56,178 nucleotides of DNA from an uncultured Prevotella sp. (GTDB taxonomy: Bacteria; Bacteroidota; Bacteroidia; Bacteroidales; Bacteroidaceae). Shown here one piece after another: positions 42,256 through 52,218 of the stretch. Made by a program: the position numbers and the translations under genes. The stretch lies in the NCBI GenBank assembly GCA_937901345.1, contig CALCHM010000044.1, forward strand, positions 1 through 56,178. Reading direction: 5' to 3'. Position 1 is the stretch's first letter. Each line of letters opens with the position of its first letter. The notes beneath the pieces were generated by a model that saw nothing but the letters and a program-made list of their open reading frames with translations, was not told the DNA's origin and searched no databases.

Positions 42256-42960
42256 ATGAAAAAACACATCCCCAACACGATTACATGTTGCAACCTCATT
42301 TGTGGTTGCATTGCTACAGGTTTTGCTCTCAAGGGCGACTTTAATTGGGCCATGGGCTTCATTGTTATGGGCGCCGTATTTGATTTCTTTGATGGTTTTG
42401 TAGCACGCTTATTACACGTTTCTTCCGCCATCGGTAAGGAACTCGACTCTCTTGCCGACTGCATTACGTTTGGTTTTGCGCCTGCGGCAATTGTGAGCGG
42501 ACTCTTGCGCCTTGCGCCACTTCCCATTGAGGATGAAACCGTCACACTCGTGTTGCCCTATCTCGCATTTATCATTGCGGCATTCTCTGCTTTACGTTTG
42601 GCAAAGTTCAATCTTGACGAGCGCCAATCTACAACGTTCTACGGACTTCCCACTCCTGCCAATGCCCTTTTCTGGAGCGCCCTCGCAGTGGGCACACACG
42701 AATGGATTGCCACTACCTCTTGGAGCGTTTACGCACTGTTGTTGGGCATCGTATGTTCGTCATGGATTCTCGTGGCAGACATCCCCATGTTTGCACTTAA
42801 GTTTAAGGATTATTCCCTTGCGCATAACAAATTGCGCTACGGATTCATCCTTGCCAGCGCAGCGCTGCTTCTCTTGGCGGGATGGACAGGTTTTGCCTTC
42901 GTCATCTTGCTTTACATCGCCACTTCATTGGTCGCAAACGCTTGTAACAGCAAGAAGTAA
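42256..42960 (+). CDS. pssA: CDP-diacylglycerol-serine O-phosphatidyltransferase
   Basis: A protein of 234 residues from the ATG at 42256 (MKKHIPNTITCCNL); the longer frame overlaps the terminator. The CDP-alcohol phosphatidyltransferase signature is complete: DGFVARLLHVSSAIGKELDS followed by LAD. The rest is six to eight membrane helices. It makes phosphatidylserine from CDP-diacylglycerol and serine, the substrate of the upstream psd, so the pair forms the phosphatidylethanolamine pathway. Confidence 0.94.
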   Translation: MKKHIPNTITCCNLICGCIATGFALKGDFNWAMGFIVMGAVFDFFDGFVARLLHVSSAIGKELDSLADCITFGFAPAAIVSGLLRLAPLPIEDETVTLVLPYLAFIIAAFSALRLAKFNLDERQSTTFYGLPTPANALFWSALAVGTHEWIATTSWSVYALLLGIVCSSWILVADIPMFALKFKDYSLAHNKLRYGFILASAALLLLAGWTGFAFVILLYIATSLVANACNSKK

Positions 42961-43025
42961 GGCTGTGGTAAAGTAGTAAACCCACAACATTTCTCAACCA
43001 ACACAACACAAAAACGATTACACGT

Positions 43026-43295
43026 ATGGCACTCTTAGGATGTCTCTTTCTATTCCTATTCTTAGTAGTCGTCATCTTATTGCTTTCACCCGTTATCTTG
43101 TTGAACATTTTGCGCAACTTGCTGGGGGTGAAAACGAAGACGCAATGGAACAAGACTTCCAGCAAGTCACAGCAACAATACCAGCACCAGCAGCACCAGC
43201 AAAAAACAGCATCGCAGCAGAAACACAAGAGCAATAAAAAGAAATTCGACCGCAACGAGGGAGAATACATTGACTTTGAAGAGGTGAAGGACTAA
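43026..43295 (+). CDS. DUF4834 small membrane protein
   Basis: An 89-residue protein with one N-terminal membrane helix (MALLGCLFLFLFLVVVILLL), a Gln/His/Lys-rich middle (QQQYQHQQHQQKTASQQKH) and an acidic end (EGEYIDFEEVKD). The order matches the small Bacteroidales family DUF4834, of unknown function, which often lies near the ABC-F gene. It is followed at once by a terminator formed partly from its last codons. Confidence 0.75.
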   Translation: MALLGCLFLFLFLVVVILLLSPVILLNILRNLLGVKTKTQWNKTSSKSQQQYQHQQHQQKTASQQKHKSNKKKFDRNEGEYIDFEEVKD

Positions 43296-43316
43296 ACGTC
43301 CTGCTCACCTCTTTTT
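43280..43316 (+). terminator. Terminator after the DUF4834 gene
   Basis: AGAGGTGA and TCACCTCT, with AGGAC/GTCCT inside, followed by TTTTT. The left arm lies in the last codons of the gene. Confidence 0.85.
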
Positions 43317-43356
43317 ATAACCCATATTTAATAACTATTTAACAAGAATATACATC

Positions 43357-44997
<1,641 letters not shown>

Positions 44998-45002
44998 ATA
45001 TT

Positions 45003-45125
45003 AGAGTACAGAGAACAGAGTACAACTGCCTTGCGGAATATTTCCCCAAGCGCTTTACGCTTCACAGCGCGCGACCTTAGAGACCTTAGAGACTTTAAAG
45101 ACCTTAGAGACCCTAAAAACTATAA
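45003..45125. repeat. Dispersed AGAGTACA element and GACCTTAGA microrepeat
   Basis: At 45003-45028 AGAGTACAGAGAACAGAGTA and CAACTGCC represent the dispersed element. At 45071-45115 GACCTTAGA is repeated about four times with variation. Both lie between the ABC-F and TerB-DnaJ genes. Confidence 0.8.
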
Positions 45126-45177
45126 TCCACTTTATCTCCAAAAACCGCGCGCCCATAACCCTCAACCCCTAAAAGAT

Positions 45178-45936
45178 ATGAAAGCAAAATGGATTGGCGG
45201 CATCTTAGGTTTCGCCCTCGGCGGTGGCATTCTCGGTGCCATCGCAGGCTATGCCTTAGGTTCGCTTTTTGATACAAGCAGCGACGGACCCGACCCTCTC
45301 GCAGAAAGTCCCGCGAAGAGTCAGGAGCGCGCTCGCAACAACTTCCTCTTCTCGCTCATGGTGCTTTCGGCACACATGATTCAGGCAGACGGCAAAATCA
45401 TGCACTCCGAAATGGAATTCATGCGCCGTTTCCTGCGCCGTACCTTTGGCGACGATGCCGAAAAGCAAGGCAACGACATCCTCCTACGCCTCTTCGAATA
45501 TCGCAAGCAACAAGGCGAAACAGCATGGAAGGAACAAATCATCACGGCATGCCACGAACTTGAATCCATCATGCCCGAGGCCGACCGCACACAGATGGCC
45601 ACCTTCCTCGCCGAAATTGCAAAGGCCGACGGCACCATCTCGCAAACCGAAGTCGCTGCCCTTCGCGAACTCATCATCCACCTCGGACTCAACCCCGCAC
45701 TCACCGAGCAATTACTCTCACTGGGAGGCACAACACTCGAAGATGCTTACCGCGTACTCGGACTCACGCCCGAAGCAACCGACGAAGAAGTGCGCCGTGC
45801 CTACCGCAAACTCGTGGTAGAAAACCACCCCGACAAATTTGCCCACCTCGGCGAAAACGTCAAGCAAGCAGCAACGCGCAAACTCCAACAAATCACCGAA
45901 GCCAAAGAACTCATCGACAAAATGCGCCAGAAATAA
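45178..45936 (+). CDS. TerB-DnaJ co-chaperone-like protein (DjlA-like)
   Basis: A protein of 252 residues from the ATG at 45178; the frame open from 45031 crosses microrepeats. The N-terminus is a glycine-zipper hydrophobic segment (GGILGFALGGGILGAIAGYALG) for membrane attachment. Residues about 55-165 form a TerB-like helical domain with two acidic repeats (MIQADGKIMHSEMEFMRRFL and EIAKADGTISQTEVAALREL). Residues about 185-250 are a J domain with the HPD motif at 217-219, which stimulates Hsp70. The order resembles DjlA. It probably links DnaK to an envelope process; the client is unknown. Codon use is C-rich like the ABC-F gene. Confidence 0.9.
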   Translation: MKAKWIGGILGFALGGGILGAIAGYALGSLFDTSSDGPDPLAESPAKSQERARNNFLFSLMVLSAHMIQADGKIMHSEMEFMRRFLRRTFGDDAEKQGNDILLRLFEYRKQQGETAWKEQIITACHELESIMPEADRTQMATFLAEIAKADGTISQTEVAALRELIIHLGLNPALTEQLLSLGGTTLEDAYRVLGLTPEATDEEVRRAYRKLVVENHPDKFAHLGENVKQAATRKLQQITEAKELIDKMRQK

Positions 45937-45968
45937 GTTCCCCCAACTTCGGCAAACCTCATATAAAA

Positions 45969-46007
45969 GACGTCTATCCGCCCCACAAGCAGATAGACGC
46001 CTTTTTT
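45969..46007 (+). terminator. Terminator after the TerB-DnaJ gene
   Basis: CGTCTATC and GATAGACG form an 8-bp stem, followed by CC and TTTTTT. Confidence 0.8.
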
Positions 46008-46044
46008 AATGTCCGCCCACAAACCACGCACCGCAAATCCCCGT

Positions 46045-46262
46045 TTCCGACCCTCAAATATAACGAAACGCATCCATTTCGTTAAATCTGACCCCTCGAA
46101 ATTCTCAAAATAGATCCATTTCGTTAAATCTGACCCCTCAAATTTCTCAAAATAGATCTATTTCGTTAAATCTGAACCCTCGAAATTCTCAAAATAGATC
46201 TATTTCGTTAAATCTGACCCCTCAAAATTCTCAAAATAGATCTATTTCGTTAAATCCGACCT
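46045..46262. repeat. Array E: four exact 42-bp units plus partial copies
   Basis: Units begin at 46072, 46114, 46156 and 46198, with a partial one at 46240 and a degenerate one before 46072. The unit is ATCTATTTCGTTAAATCTGA, CCCCTCGAAATTCTCAAAAT, AG. The pitch is exactly 42 bases throughout and copies differ at only a few positions. Within the unit TAGATCTA is palindromic in later copies. The array lies about 220 bases upstream of the second TPP riboswitch. Confidence 0.95.
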
Positions 46263-46319
46263 TCCATTTCTAACGGAACACCTGTAGTTACTCATAGTTG
46301 AACGTTCGTTTCCTTCTAT

Positions 46320-46372
46320 GCAGTTCTACTCTGTGCTCTTTACTCTTTACTCTGCTCCGTATTCTGTCCTCT
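46320..46372. repeat. Dispersed GCAGTTxTACTCTGTGCTCT element
   Basis: GCAGTTCTACTCTGTGCTCT followed by TTACTC repeats is the reverse-orientation form of the AGAGTACAGAGTACAACTGC element. Confidence 0.75.
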
Positions 46373-46469
46373 AGTGGCATTTTGCTTCCTAAAACCACTC
46401 CACCGACTTGACGTGACTCGCAACGTGAGAACTGCACTGCCAACATCGCCGTGTTTGGCAAAATTTCAT

Positions 46470-46477
46470 TACCTTTG
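46470..46477 (+). promoter_or_regulatory. -7 box upstream of the second TPP riboswitch
   Basis: TACCTTTG directly before the aptamer, with TTTG 12 rather than 19 bases upstream. Confidence 0.55.
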
Positions 46478-46485
46478 CAGCATCT

Positions 46486-46578
46486 TTTACTAAGGGGTGC
46501 TCAATAATTTGTTGGGCTGAGAACATACCCATACACCTGAACCGGATAATGCTGGCGTAGGAATAAAGGTAGAAGGTT
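46486..46578 (+). promoter_or_regulatory. TPP (THI-box) riboswitch upstream of pnuT
   Basis: It has the same elements as the copy at 38.2 kb: TACTAAGGGGTGCTCAA, GGGCTGAGAACATACCC, ACCTGAACCGGATAATGC and GGCGTAGGAATAA. The two differ mainly in the variable arm. It is expected to repress pnuT and the pyrophosphokinase when TPP is abundant. Confidence 0.95.
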
Positions 46579-46731
46579 TTGTGTTGCGTCGGCACGAACG
46601 GCAGATTCGGCAGTGGTCGTCAACCGCGTGTGTCGCCTCCTTTTTCCCCAGTTCCCTCCTTTATTATACGTAAGTTCCCTACCTGTTCGGTACGTGTGGA
46701 TATAGTTGCGCCCCTCCTAAATCATGCAATT

Positions 46732-47433
46732 ATGACACTTGAACACATCGGTGTAGGGCTCGGTTTGCTCTACCTCTTCCTTGAATGGCGCGCCAGCATC
46801 CACTTGTGGTGGGTGGGCATCATCATGCCAGCAATTTACGCAGTAGTCTATTTTCAATCGGGCATTTATGGGCAATTCCTCCTCCAGTTGGTTTTCATTG
46901 GCGTCTCCATCTACGGGTGGCGAAAGTGGTTACGCGACAAGCAACAGGGGGATAAAGTAGCGCCTGCATCTGAGGAACCCGAAATCAGCATCATGCGCAT
47001 AGATCCCAAGACGCTGCAAGTATTTCTCACCCTTGCCCTCTTTCCCGCCGTTCCCCTTGCCTTGCTGCTCAAGTATCTCGGAGGTGAAGCCATTCCCGAA
47101 GTGGGACTCGACAACATCGCGTTGTTGGACGCCTACATTGCCGTGTTGAGTTTGATGGCCATGGCCTTTCTCTCGGCAAAGATTGCCGAACAGTGGTTGA
47201 TCTGGTGTATTGCCGATATACTCACCGTTGTGCTCTACGTCACCCTTTCGCTCAAAACAGACACCGACCTCTGGGCCACTGCTGGTCTCTACGCATTCTA
47301 TAGCGTCATCGCTGTCTTTGGTTACTGGAAATGGCGCAACATGGCAATAGCGGCTGAGCTGAAGAACGCTGAAGAAAAGAGTGCTGAGAAAAACCCTGAG
47401 CATCATAGTGCAGCGCAAAATGCCGAAGAATAG
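46732..47433 (+). CDS. pnuT: PnuT-type thiamin transporter (PnuC family)
   Basis: A protein of 233 residues from the ATG at 46732 (MTLEHIGVGLGLLYLF). The frame is open back to 46579 but that part is leader RNA next to the riboswitch. It has seven or eight membrane helices and the PnuC-family segments YLFLEWRASIHLWWVGI, FQSGIYGQFLLQLVFIGVSI with GWRKW, and YAFYSVIAVFGYWKW. PnuC proteins are facilitated-diffusion channels whose substrate is trapped by phosphorylation. TPP control and the adjacent kinase support thiamin rather than nicotinamide riboside. The C-terminal tail is charged (KNAEEKSAEKNPEHHSAAQN) and variable. Confidence 0.9.
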   Translation: MTLEHIGVGLGLLYLFLEWRASIHLWWVGIIMPAIYAVVYFQSGIYGQFLLQLVFIGVSIYGWRKWLRDKQQGDKVAPASEEPEISIMRIDPKTLQVFLTLALFPAVPLALLLKYLGGEAIPEVGLDNIALLDAYIAVLSLMAMAFLSAKIAEQWLIWCIADILTVVLYVTLSLKTDTDLWATAGLYAFYSVIAVFGYWKWRNMAIAAELKNAEEKSAEKNPEHHSAAQNAEE

Positions 47434-47480
47434 CGCGCTTAGAATCTACAATAACCCCCATTTCTCCCTCACGCATCACC

Positions 47481-48089
47481 ATGCAAAAAGTCATCATCCT
47501 TGCCGACGGCGATTATCCCACACACCCACTTCCGGTTGCAGTGCTGCAGAGCGGACTTCCAGTAGTCTGTTGTGACGGCGCTGCCAATCGTTTCGTGGCT
47601 GAAGGCGGCATTCCTACCGCTATCATTGGCGATGGCGATTCGCTTTCCGACGAAGTACGTGAACGCTTTGCGCACCTCATTCATCACGTAGCCGAACAAG
47701 AAACCAACGACTTGACCAAGACCGTGACTTACGCCAGTAAACAAGGCGCCAGCGATATTTGCATCCTTGGTGCGACTGGAAAGCGTGAGTGTCACACATT
47801 GGGCAACATCAGTCTGCTCATGCAATACCACCGCCAGGGACTCAGCGTGCGCATGCTCACCGATCATTGCGAAATCATCCCTTGTTCAGGTGTCGTTTCA
47901 CTATCCGCATTTCCAGGTCAGCAGGTGTCTATCATCAACATGAATGCACGCAACTTCAGCAGCATCGGACTCCGTTATCCCATCTACGACTTCCAGGAAT
48001 GGTGGCAGGGCACACTCAACGAAGCCACCGCAAACACCATCACCATCCAAGCGCAGGGCGATTATCTGGTGCTGATGGACTTCAACTAA
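47481..48089 (+). CDS. Thiamin pyrophosphokinase
   Basis: A 202-residue enzyme that transfers pyrophosphate from ATP to thiamin. Family motifs are CCDGAANRF, IGDGDSLSDEVRERF with catalytic Asp residues, QETNDLTKTVTYAS and ILGATGKRECHTLGNISLL. The C-terminal beta part (IIPCSGVVSLSAFPGQQVSI) contributes to the thiamin pocket. It lies 47 bases after pnuT under the same riboswitch, so uptake and trapping are coordinated. Confidence 0.93.
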   Translation: MQKVIILADGDYPTHPLPVAVLQSGLPVVCCDGAANRFVAEGGIPTAIIGDGDSLSDEVRERFAHLIHHVAEQETNDLTKTVTYASKQGASDICILGATGKRECHTLGNISLLMQYHRQGLSVRMLTDHCEIIPCSGVVSLSAFPGQQVSIINMNARNFSSIGLRYPIYDFQEWWQGTLNEATANTITIQAQGDYLVLMDFN

Positions 48090-48134
48090 ACGTGGAGGGA
48101 ACCTTTCCCCCAACAAGTATTCCGTATTACATAA

Positions 48135-48187
48135 AAAGAGCATTCCAACGTACATCGCAATGTATTTTGGAATGCTCTATTGTTTTT
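48135..48187. terminator. Terminator shared by the kinase and skp genes
   Basis: AGAGCATTCCAA and TTGGAATGCTCT form a perfect 12-bp stem between the convergent genes, with T-rich flanks on both sides. Confidence 0.85.
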
Positions 48188-48228
48188 ATTCGGATGCTCG
48201 ACTGTATGCAAATGGCGTGCAGCGTCGA

Positions 48229-48777
48229 TTACTGTGCAGCAACAGGACGTGCGGGAGCAGCAGGAGCGAGTGTGATGCCAAGTTTCGCAGCAACCTTGTT
48301 TGTTACGTCTTCATTAAGTGTGTCGTTAAGGAAGATGTAGGTTCCTTGAGCCGCTTGCTTGTCAATGATGTACACGTAACCTTCTTCCTTAGCAAGATTC
48401 TTAACCGCTTCAGCTACTGCTAGGTAAACAGGTTGGAGTTTTTCCTGCTGTGCTTGTTCAAAAGCACGTGCATTATCTTCACGCGCTTGCTGGAAACGTT
48501 CGTAAAGACCGTTGATTTCCTGTTCGCGACGCTGGCGAATGTTTTCAGGAGTTGTTTCGTTCATTTCTGCTTGGTACTTCTGAGCCTTTGTCTTGATTTC
48601 AGTTTCCAAAGCAGCGAGTTCAGATTCATAAGTCTTGCCCAATGCTTCAAGTTCAGTCTGCGCAGCCTTGAAAGAGGGCATTGCCTGCACAAGTGCAAAA
48701 TAATCTACCTGAGCGTACTTTTGCGCGAAGAGCGCCATAGGTGCTACAAAGAGTAGCATCAACAAAATTTTCTTCAT
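48229..48777 (-). CDS. OmpH/Skp-like periplasmic chaperone (second copy)
   Basis: A 182-residue protein with a signal peptide (MKKILLMLLFVAPMALFAQ). The centre is a long coiled coil (LEALGKTYESELAALETEIK, RQRREQEINGLYERFQQARE), the tentacle of Skp. The end (AAPARPVAAQ) is Pro/Ala-rich. Skp trimers hold unfolded outer-membrane proteins in the periplasm and pass them to BAM. It is the distal one of two tandem copies after bamA, a usual arrangement in Bacteroidetes. Confidence 0.9.
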   Translation of the reverse strand: MKKILLMLLFVAPMALFAQKYAQVDYFALVQAMPSFKAAQTELEALGKTYESELAALETEIKTKAQKYQAEMNETTPENIRQRREQEINGLYERFQQAREDNARAFEQAQQEKLQPVYLAVAEAVKNLAKEEGYVYIIDKQAAQGTYIFLNDTLNEDVTNKVAAKLGITLAPAAPARPVAAQ

Positions 48778-48812
48778 GTTTTCTTTTTGTGTTATTGGGT
48801 TATTAATGTTTT

Positions 48813-49325
48813 TTATCGAGAGTAACCTAATTTATCCAGAACGTCTGCGCTAATATCAATGGATGGCGACGCAAAGATGATGCCACTCGTAGAAGCTCTG
48901 TCAAGCACCATTTGGAATCCCTTTTGCTGGGCAATTGCTTTGACTGCATTATAGATTTCTTCCTGAATAGGTTCAATAAGCGAAATGCGCTTCTTGTAGA
49001 GTTCGCCTTCAGGACCAAAATACTTTTTGCGCAATTCGCTTGCTTCGCGTTCCTTGGCAATAATGGTTTCTTCGCGTTCCTTCTTTTGCTGTTCAGAGAG
49101 GAAAACGAGTTCGTTCTGGTAATTTTTATAAAGCGTCTTTGCCGCATTATCTACGGCTTCAACTTCAGCTTGCCACTTTTTAGAAATCTGATTGAGTTGT
49201 TCGCTCGCACGTTCGTATGCAGGGATGTTACTCAAGATATATTCCATATCCACAAGGGCATACTTTTGTGCGACAGCACCAAAAACAAGCGAGAAACTGA
49301 AAAGGAGGGTTGTTAAGATTCTCAT
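48813..49325 (-). CDS. OmpH/Skp-like periplasmic chaperone (first copy)
   Basis: A 170-residue protein with a signal peptide (MRILTTLLFSFSLVFGAVAQ) and the Skp coiled-coil (LNQISKKWQAEVEAVDNAAK, SEQQKKEREETIIAKEREA). The N-terminal KYALVDMEYILSNIP and the C-terminal KGFQMVLDRAS are the conserved body strands. It lies between bamA and the second copy and is probably co-transcribed with both. Confidence 0.9.
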   Translation of the reverse strand: MRILTTLLFSFSLVFGAVAQKYALVDMEYILSNIPAYERASEQLNQISKKWQAEVEAVDNAAKTLYKNYQNELVFLSEQQKKEREETIIAKEREASELRKKYFGPEGELYKKRISLIEPIQEEIYNAVKAIAQQKGFQMVLDRASTSGIIFASPSIDISADVLDKLGYSR

Positions 49326-49444
49326 AGTGGGAGAGGATTAAGATTTGAAGATGTTGAGGCAAAACGTTCACGGCATGGTTCATTTCGCTGTTCTTAGAAC
49401 AAGCAGCGTCAAACGTTGCCGTCTTCGCCTCACTTCTTCAACAA

Positions 49445-52069
49445 TTAGAATTCTTGACCAATAATGAAGTGGAATTGTGAACCACCCATTTTCATGCCGT
49501 TAGGACCATACTTTTGGAAACCGTATGCCCAGTCGATACCCATCAAACCCACCATGGGGAGCAAGATGCGCACACCGAAACCTGCTGAACGCTTCATGTC
49601 AAAGGGATTAAACTTATTGACATCAGCCCAAGCATTACCGCCTTCCACAAAAGCGAGTGCAAAGAGTGATGTACTTGCTTCAAGCATCAAGGGGTAGCGT
49701 AGTTCAAGAGTCATACGACTATAAGCATAAGCATTCTTACCATCAGCGCCACCTAATGAACCATTGTCGTAACCACGCAAACCAATAGTTTCTGTTGCAT
49801 AACCTGTGGAGTAACCCGACATGCCATCACCACCCACATAATACGTTTCAAAGGGTGACTTTAGGTTGCGATTGTAAGAACCCAGAATACCAAACTCAAA
49901 GCGTGTCATCAATACGGGACACTTTAACTTAGAATTGAGCGCAGTAAACGAACGGAATTTCATTTTCCACTTGTGATACTCAATCCAGCGGTATTTATCT
50001 TGCGCTTCTTGCTGATACGTACTGCTTTGGTAGTTTGTGGCAAGATTTGCATAGTCCTTCTTCTCCCACAACGAGTAAGGTGGTGTAAATGTACCGCTGA
50101 GCAAGAACTCAGAACCCATACGCGGGAAGAAACTATTGTCTGTAGAAGCACGACTCAATGTGAGCGAGAGATTAATGTTGTTACAGTTACCGTCGCTGAT
50201 TAAGAAGTACTGCCAATTCTTCAACATGTAGCGTGTATACGCCAATTCCGCCATGAAACTAAAACTATCATCGGGCCAACGCAAACGTTTACCATAACCG
50301 ATAGATGCACCAAACATCTTTACATACTTGTCAGGGTCGTAATAGTTCGCATAGTTGTAATAACTATTGTTCGAACCATAGCCGTAAAGGTAGTTGTAGT
50401 AGTTGTTATAGTAGTTGGAACTGTAATAATTCGAATTTACGTCGCTCTGCTTTGAATAATAAAGCGAGAAGGAGAATTGGTTGGGACGCTTACCGCCAAA
50501 CCATGGATCCAAGAACGAAAGCGAGTAACTTTGATAATATGTACCGTTGGTTTGTCCGCTCAACTGAAGTGTTTGCCCATCTCCCTGAGGGAAGAATCCG
50601 CCACGTTTGTTTCCTTTACGGAATAAATTTTGTACGGAGAAATTGGTAAACTTCAAACCGATACGTCCCACGATACCCGTTTGTCCCCAACCCCCTGAAA
50701 GTTCAATTTGGTCACCGCCCTTTGTCACCAACGGCCAAGTGATGTCCACTGTTCCGTTTTCATAGTCGGTGTCAATGTTCTTGAACAGTTCTGTTTGAAG
50801 GATTTCAGAGTCAAACTGATTCATTGCCGAGAGGTCGCGCAACGAACGTTTGATGGATTCCATGGAGAATAAGTCACCAGGCTTCGTGCGAAGTTCGCGG
50901 CGAATCACATTTTCAAATACGCGGTCGTTACCTGTAATCTTGATGCGGTTGAGTGTGGCTTGCGGCCCTTCAACAATACGCATTTCAAGGTCAACGGAGT
51001 CTTCAACAATATTAATTTCTACGGGGTCAATGCTGTTGAACACATAACCGTTGTTATAATACATGTTGCCAATAGCATCTTCATCTACTTGCAAACGATT
51101 TTGAAGTTGCTCTTGGTCGTAAACATCACCTTTCTGCATTTTTAAAGCGTAATCCAAACGGTCGGAATCATAAACCGTGTTCCCTACCCATGAAATGTTA
51201 CGCAAATAATATTTCTGTCCTTGATAGAGGTTCAAATAAATGTCAACGTGTGAAGCATCCACCTGTACAACACTATCAGAGAGTAATAAGGCGTCACGAT
51301 ATCCCCAAGCATTCAACTTGTCAATCAGGTAACCCTTATCTTCTTCATATTTTTCGGGCAAGAATCTCTTTGAGCGTAAGAAGTTACGGAAGGATTTTTC
51401 ACGTGTCTTTTTCATCGCACGCTTCACCTTGCCTTCATGTTTCTTATCTACCCCTGTGAGATAAATCTTATTGACTTTAATACGGTTTTGCTTGTTGATA
51501 TGAATATCTACGAGCACCTTGTTGTTTCCCGTTACGTCTTCACGCTGCTGAATATCAACTTCTGCATTCTTAAATCCCTTATCTTCAAAATATCGCTTGA
51601 TGATAATTTCTGCGCGGTTCACCATGTCGGGAGTAATTTGCGAACCCACTTGCAGCCCTAGGCGTTCTTCAAGGTCTTCGCGCTCCGTCTTTTTAACTCC
51701 TGAGAACGACAAACTAGAAATGCGCGGTTGGGGCGTCAAGGCAATGTGGAGGTAAATCTCATTGCCAACAATACTATCGGCAAGTACCTTCACGTTTGAG
51801 AAAAATCCTTGATTCCAATAGCGATTGATAACTTCCGTGAGTTCAACCCCAGGAATTTCAATCTGTTGTCCCACGGTGAGTTCCGAAATGCTACGCAAAA
51901 GTTCGTTGTCGTAAGGTGGCACATCATCAACCGTAAATCCCCCAAGCGTGTACGTTACGTGTTCGCTTGAGTAATTTATTTCAGGTTTTACAATCACACG
52001 CTTTTGTGCTACGGCGCCAAGCACCATAACAGCAAACGTGAGTAAAAATAGATGTCTTAATAAATTCAT
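49445..52069 (-). CDS. bamA: Outer membrane protein assembly factor BamA
   Basis: An 874-residue protein from the ATG at 52069 with a signal peptide (MNLLRHLFLLTFAVMVLGAVA). Residues about 30-410 contain five POTRA domains (for example ITPDMVNRAEIIIKRYFEDK and the last QATLNRIKITGNDRVFENVI). The rest is the 16-strand barrel with the conserved GLRGYDNGSLG (the VRGF-type motif of loop 6), ending HFIIGQEF. One predicted loop near residues 545-590 is extremely Tyr/Asn-rich (YYSSNYYNNYYNYLYGYG). BamA inserts barrels into the outer membrane. Context with uppS upstream and skp downstream is typical. Confidence 0.96.
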   Translation of the reverse strand: MNLLRHLFLLTFAVMVLGAVAQKRVIVKPEINYSSEHVTYTLGGFTVDDVPPYDNELLRSISELTVGQQIEIPGVELTEVINRYWNQGFFSNVKVLADSIVGNEIYLHIALTPQPRISSLSFSGVKKTEREDLEERLGLQVGSQITPDMVNRAEIIIKRYFEDKGFKNAEVDIQQREDVTGNNKVLVDIHINKQNRIKVNKIYLTGVDKKHEGKVKRAMKKTREKSFRNFLRSKRFLPEKYEEDKGYLIDKLNAWGYRDALLLSDSVVQVDASHVDIYLNLYQGQKYYLRNISWVGNTVYDSDRLDYALKMQKGDVYDQEQLQNRLQVDEDAIGNMYYNNGYVFNSIDPVEINIVEDSVDLEMRIVEGPQATLNRIKITGNDRVFENVIRRELRTKPGDLFSMESIKRSLRDLSAMNQFDSEILQTELFKNIDTDYENGTVDITWPLVTKGGDQIELSGGWGQTGIVGRIGLKFTNFSVQNLFRKGNKRGGFFPQGDGQTLQLSGQTNGTYYQSYSLSFLDPWFGGKRPNQFSFSLYYSKQSDVNSNYYSSNYYNNYYNYLYGYGSNNSYYNYANYYDPDKYVKMFGASIGYGKRLRWPDDSFSFMAELAYTRYMLKNWQYFLISDGNCNNINLSLTLSRASTDNSFFPRMGSEFLLSGTFTPPYSLWEKKDYANLATNYQSSTYQQEAQDKYRWIEYHKWKMKFRSFTALNSKLKCPVLMTRFEFGILGSYNRNLKSPFETYYVGGDGMSGYSTGYATETIGLRGYDNGSLGGADGKNAYAYSRMTLELRYPLMLEASTSLFALAFVEGGNAWADVNKFNPFDMKRSAGFGVRILLPMVGLMGIDWAYGFQKYGPNGMKMGGSQFHFIIGQEF

Positions 52070-52218
52070 TTTAAGTAAAGTCTTCAGCATGAATAGCGTG
52101 AGCGCTATTTGTTTTTTGCCTAAGTGAGGCAGACGGTGTTTGCACCCCCACCTTCCTGTATCTCCAACCTGAATGGAAGAGGTCTATGGCGATTAAAACG
52201 TGTTTGAGATGCGCAACG

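Noticed and set aside
45031..45177. 49-residue N-terminal extension of the TerB-DnaJ protein
   Set aside because: It is encoded by the GACCTTAGA microrepeat and gives a DLRDLRDFKDLRD pattern, unlike any known family member.
46579..46731. Longer pnuT start inside the riboswitch leader
   Set aside because: The extra 51 residues are polar and Pro/Arg-rich ahead of a normal first helix, and the region is leader RNA.
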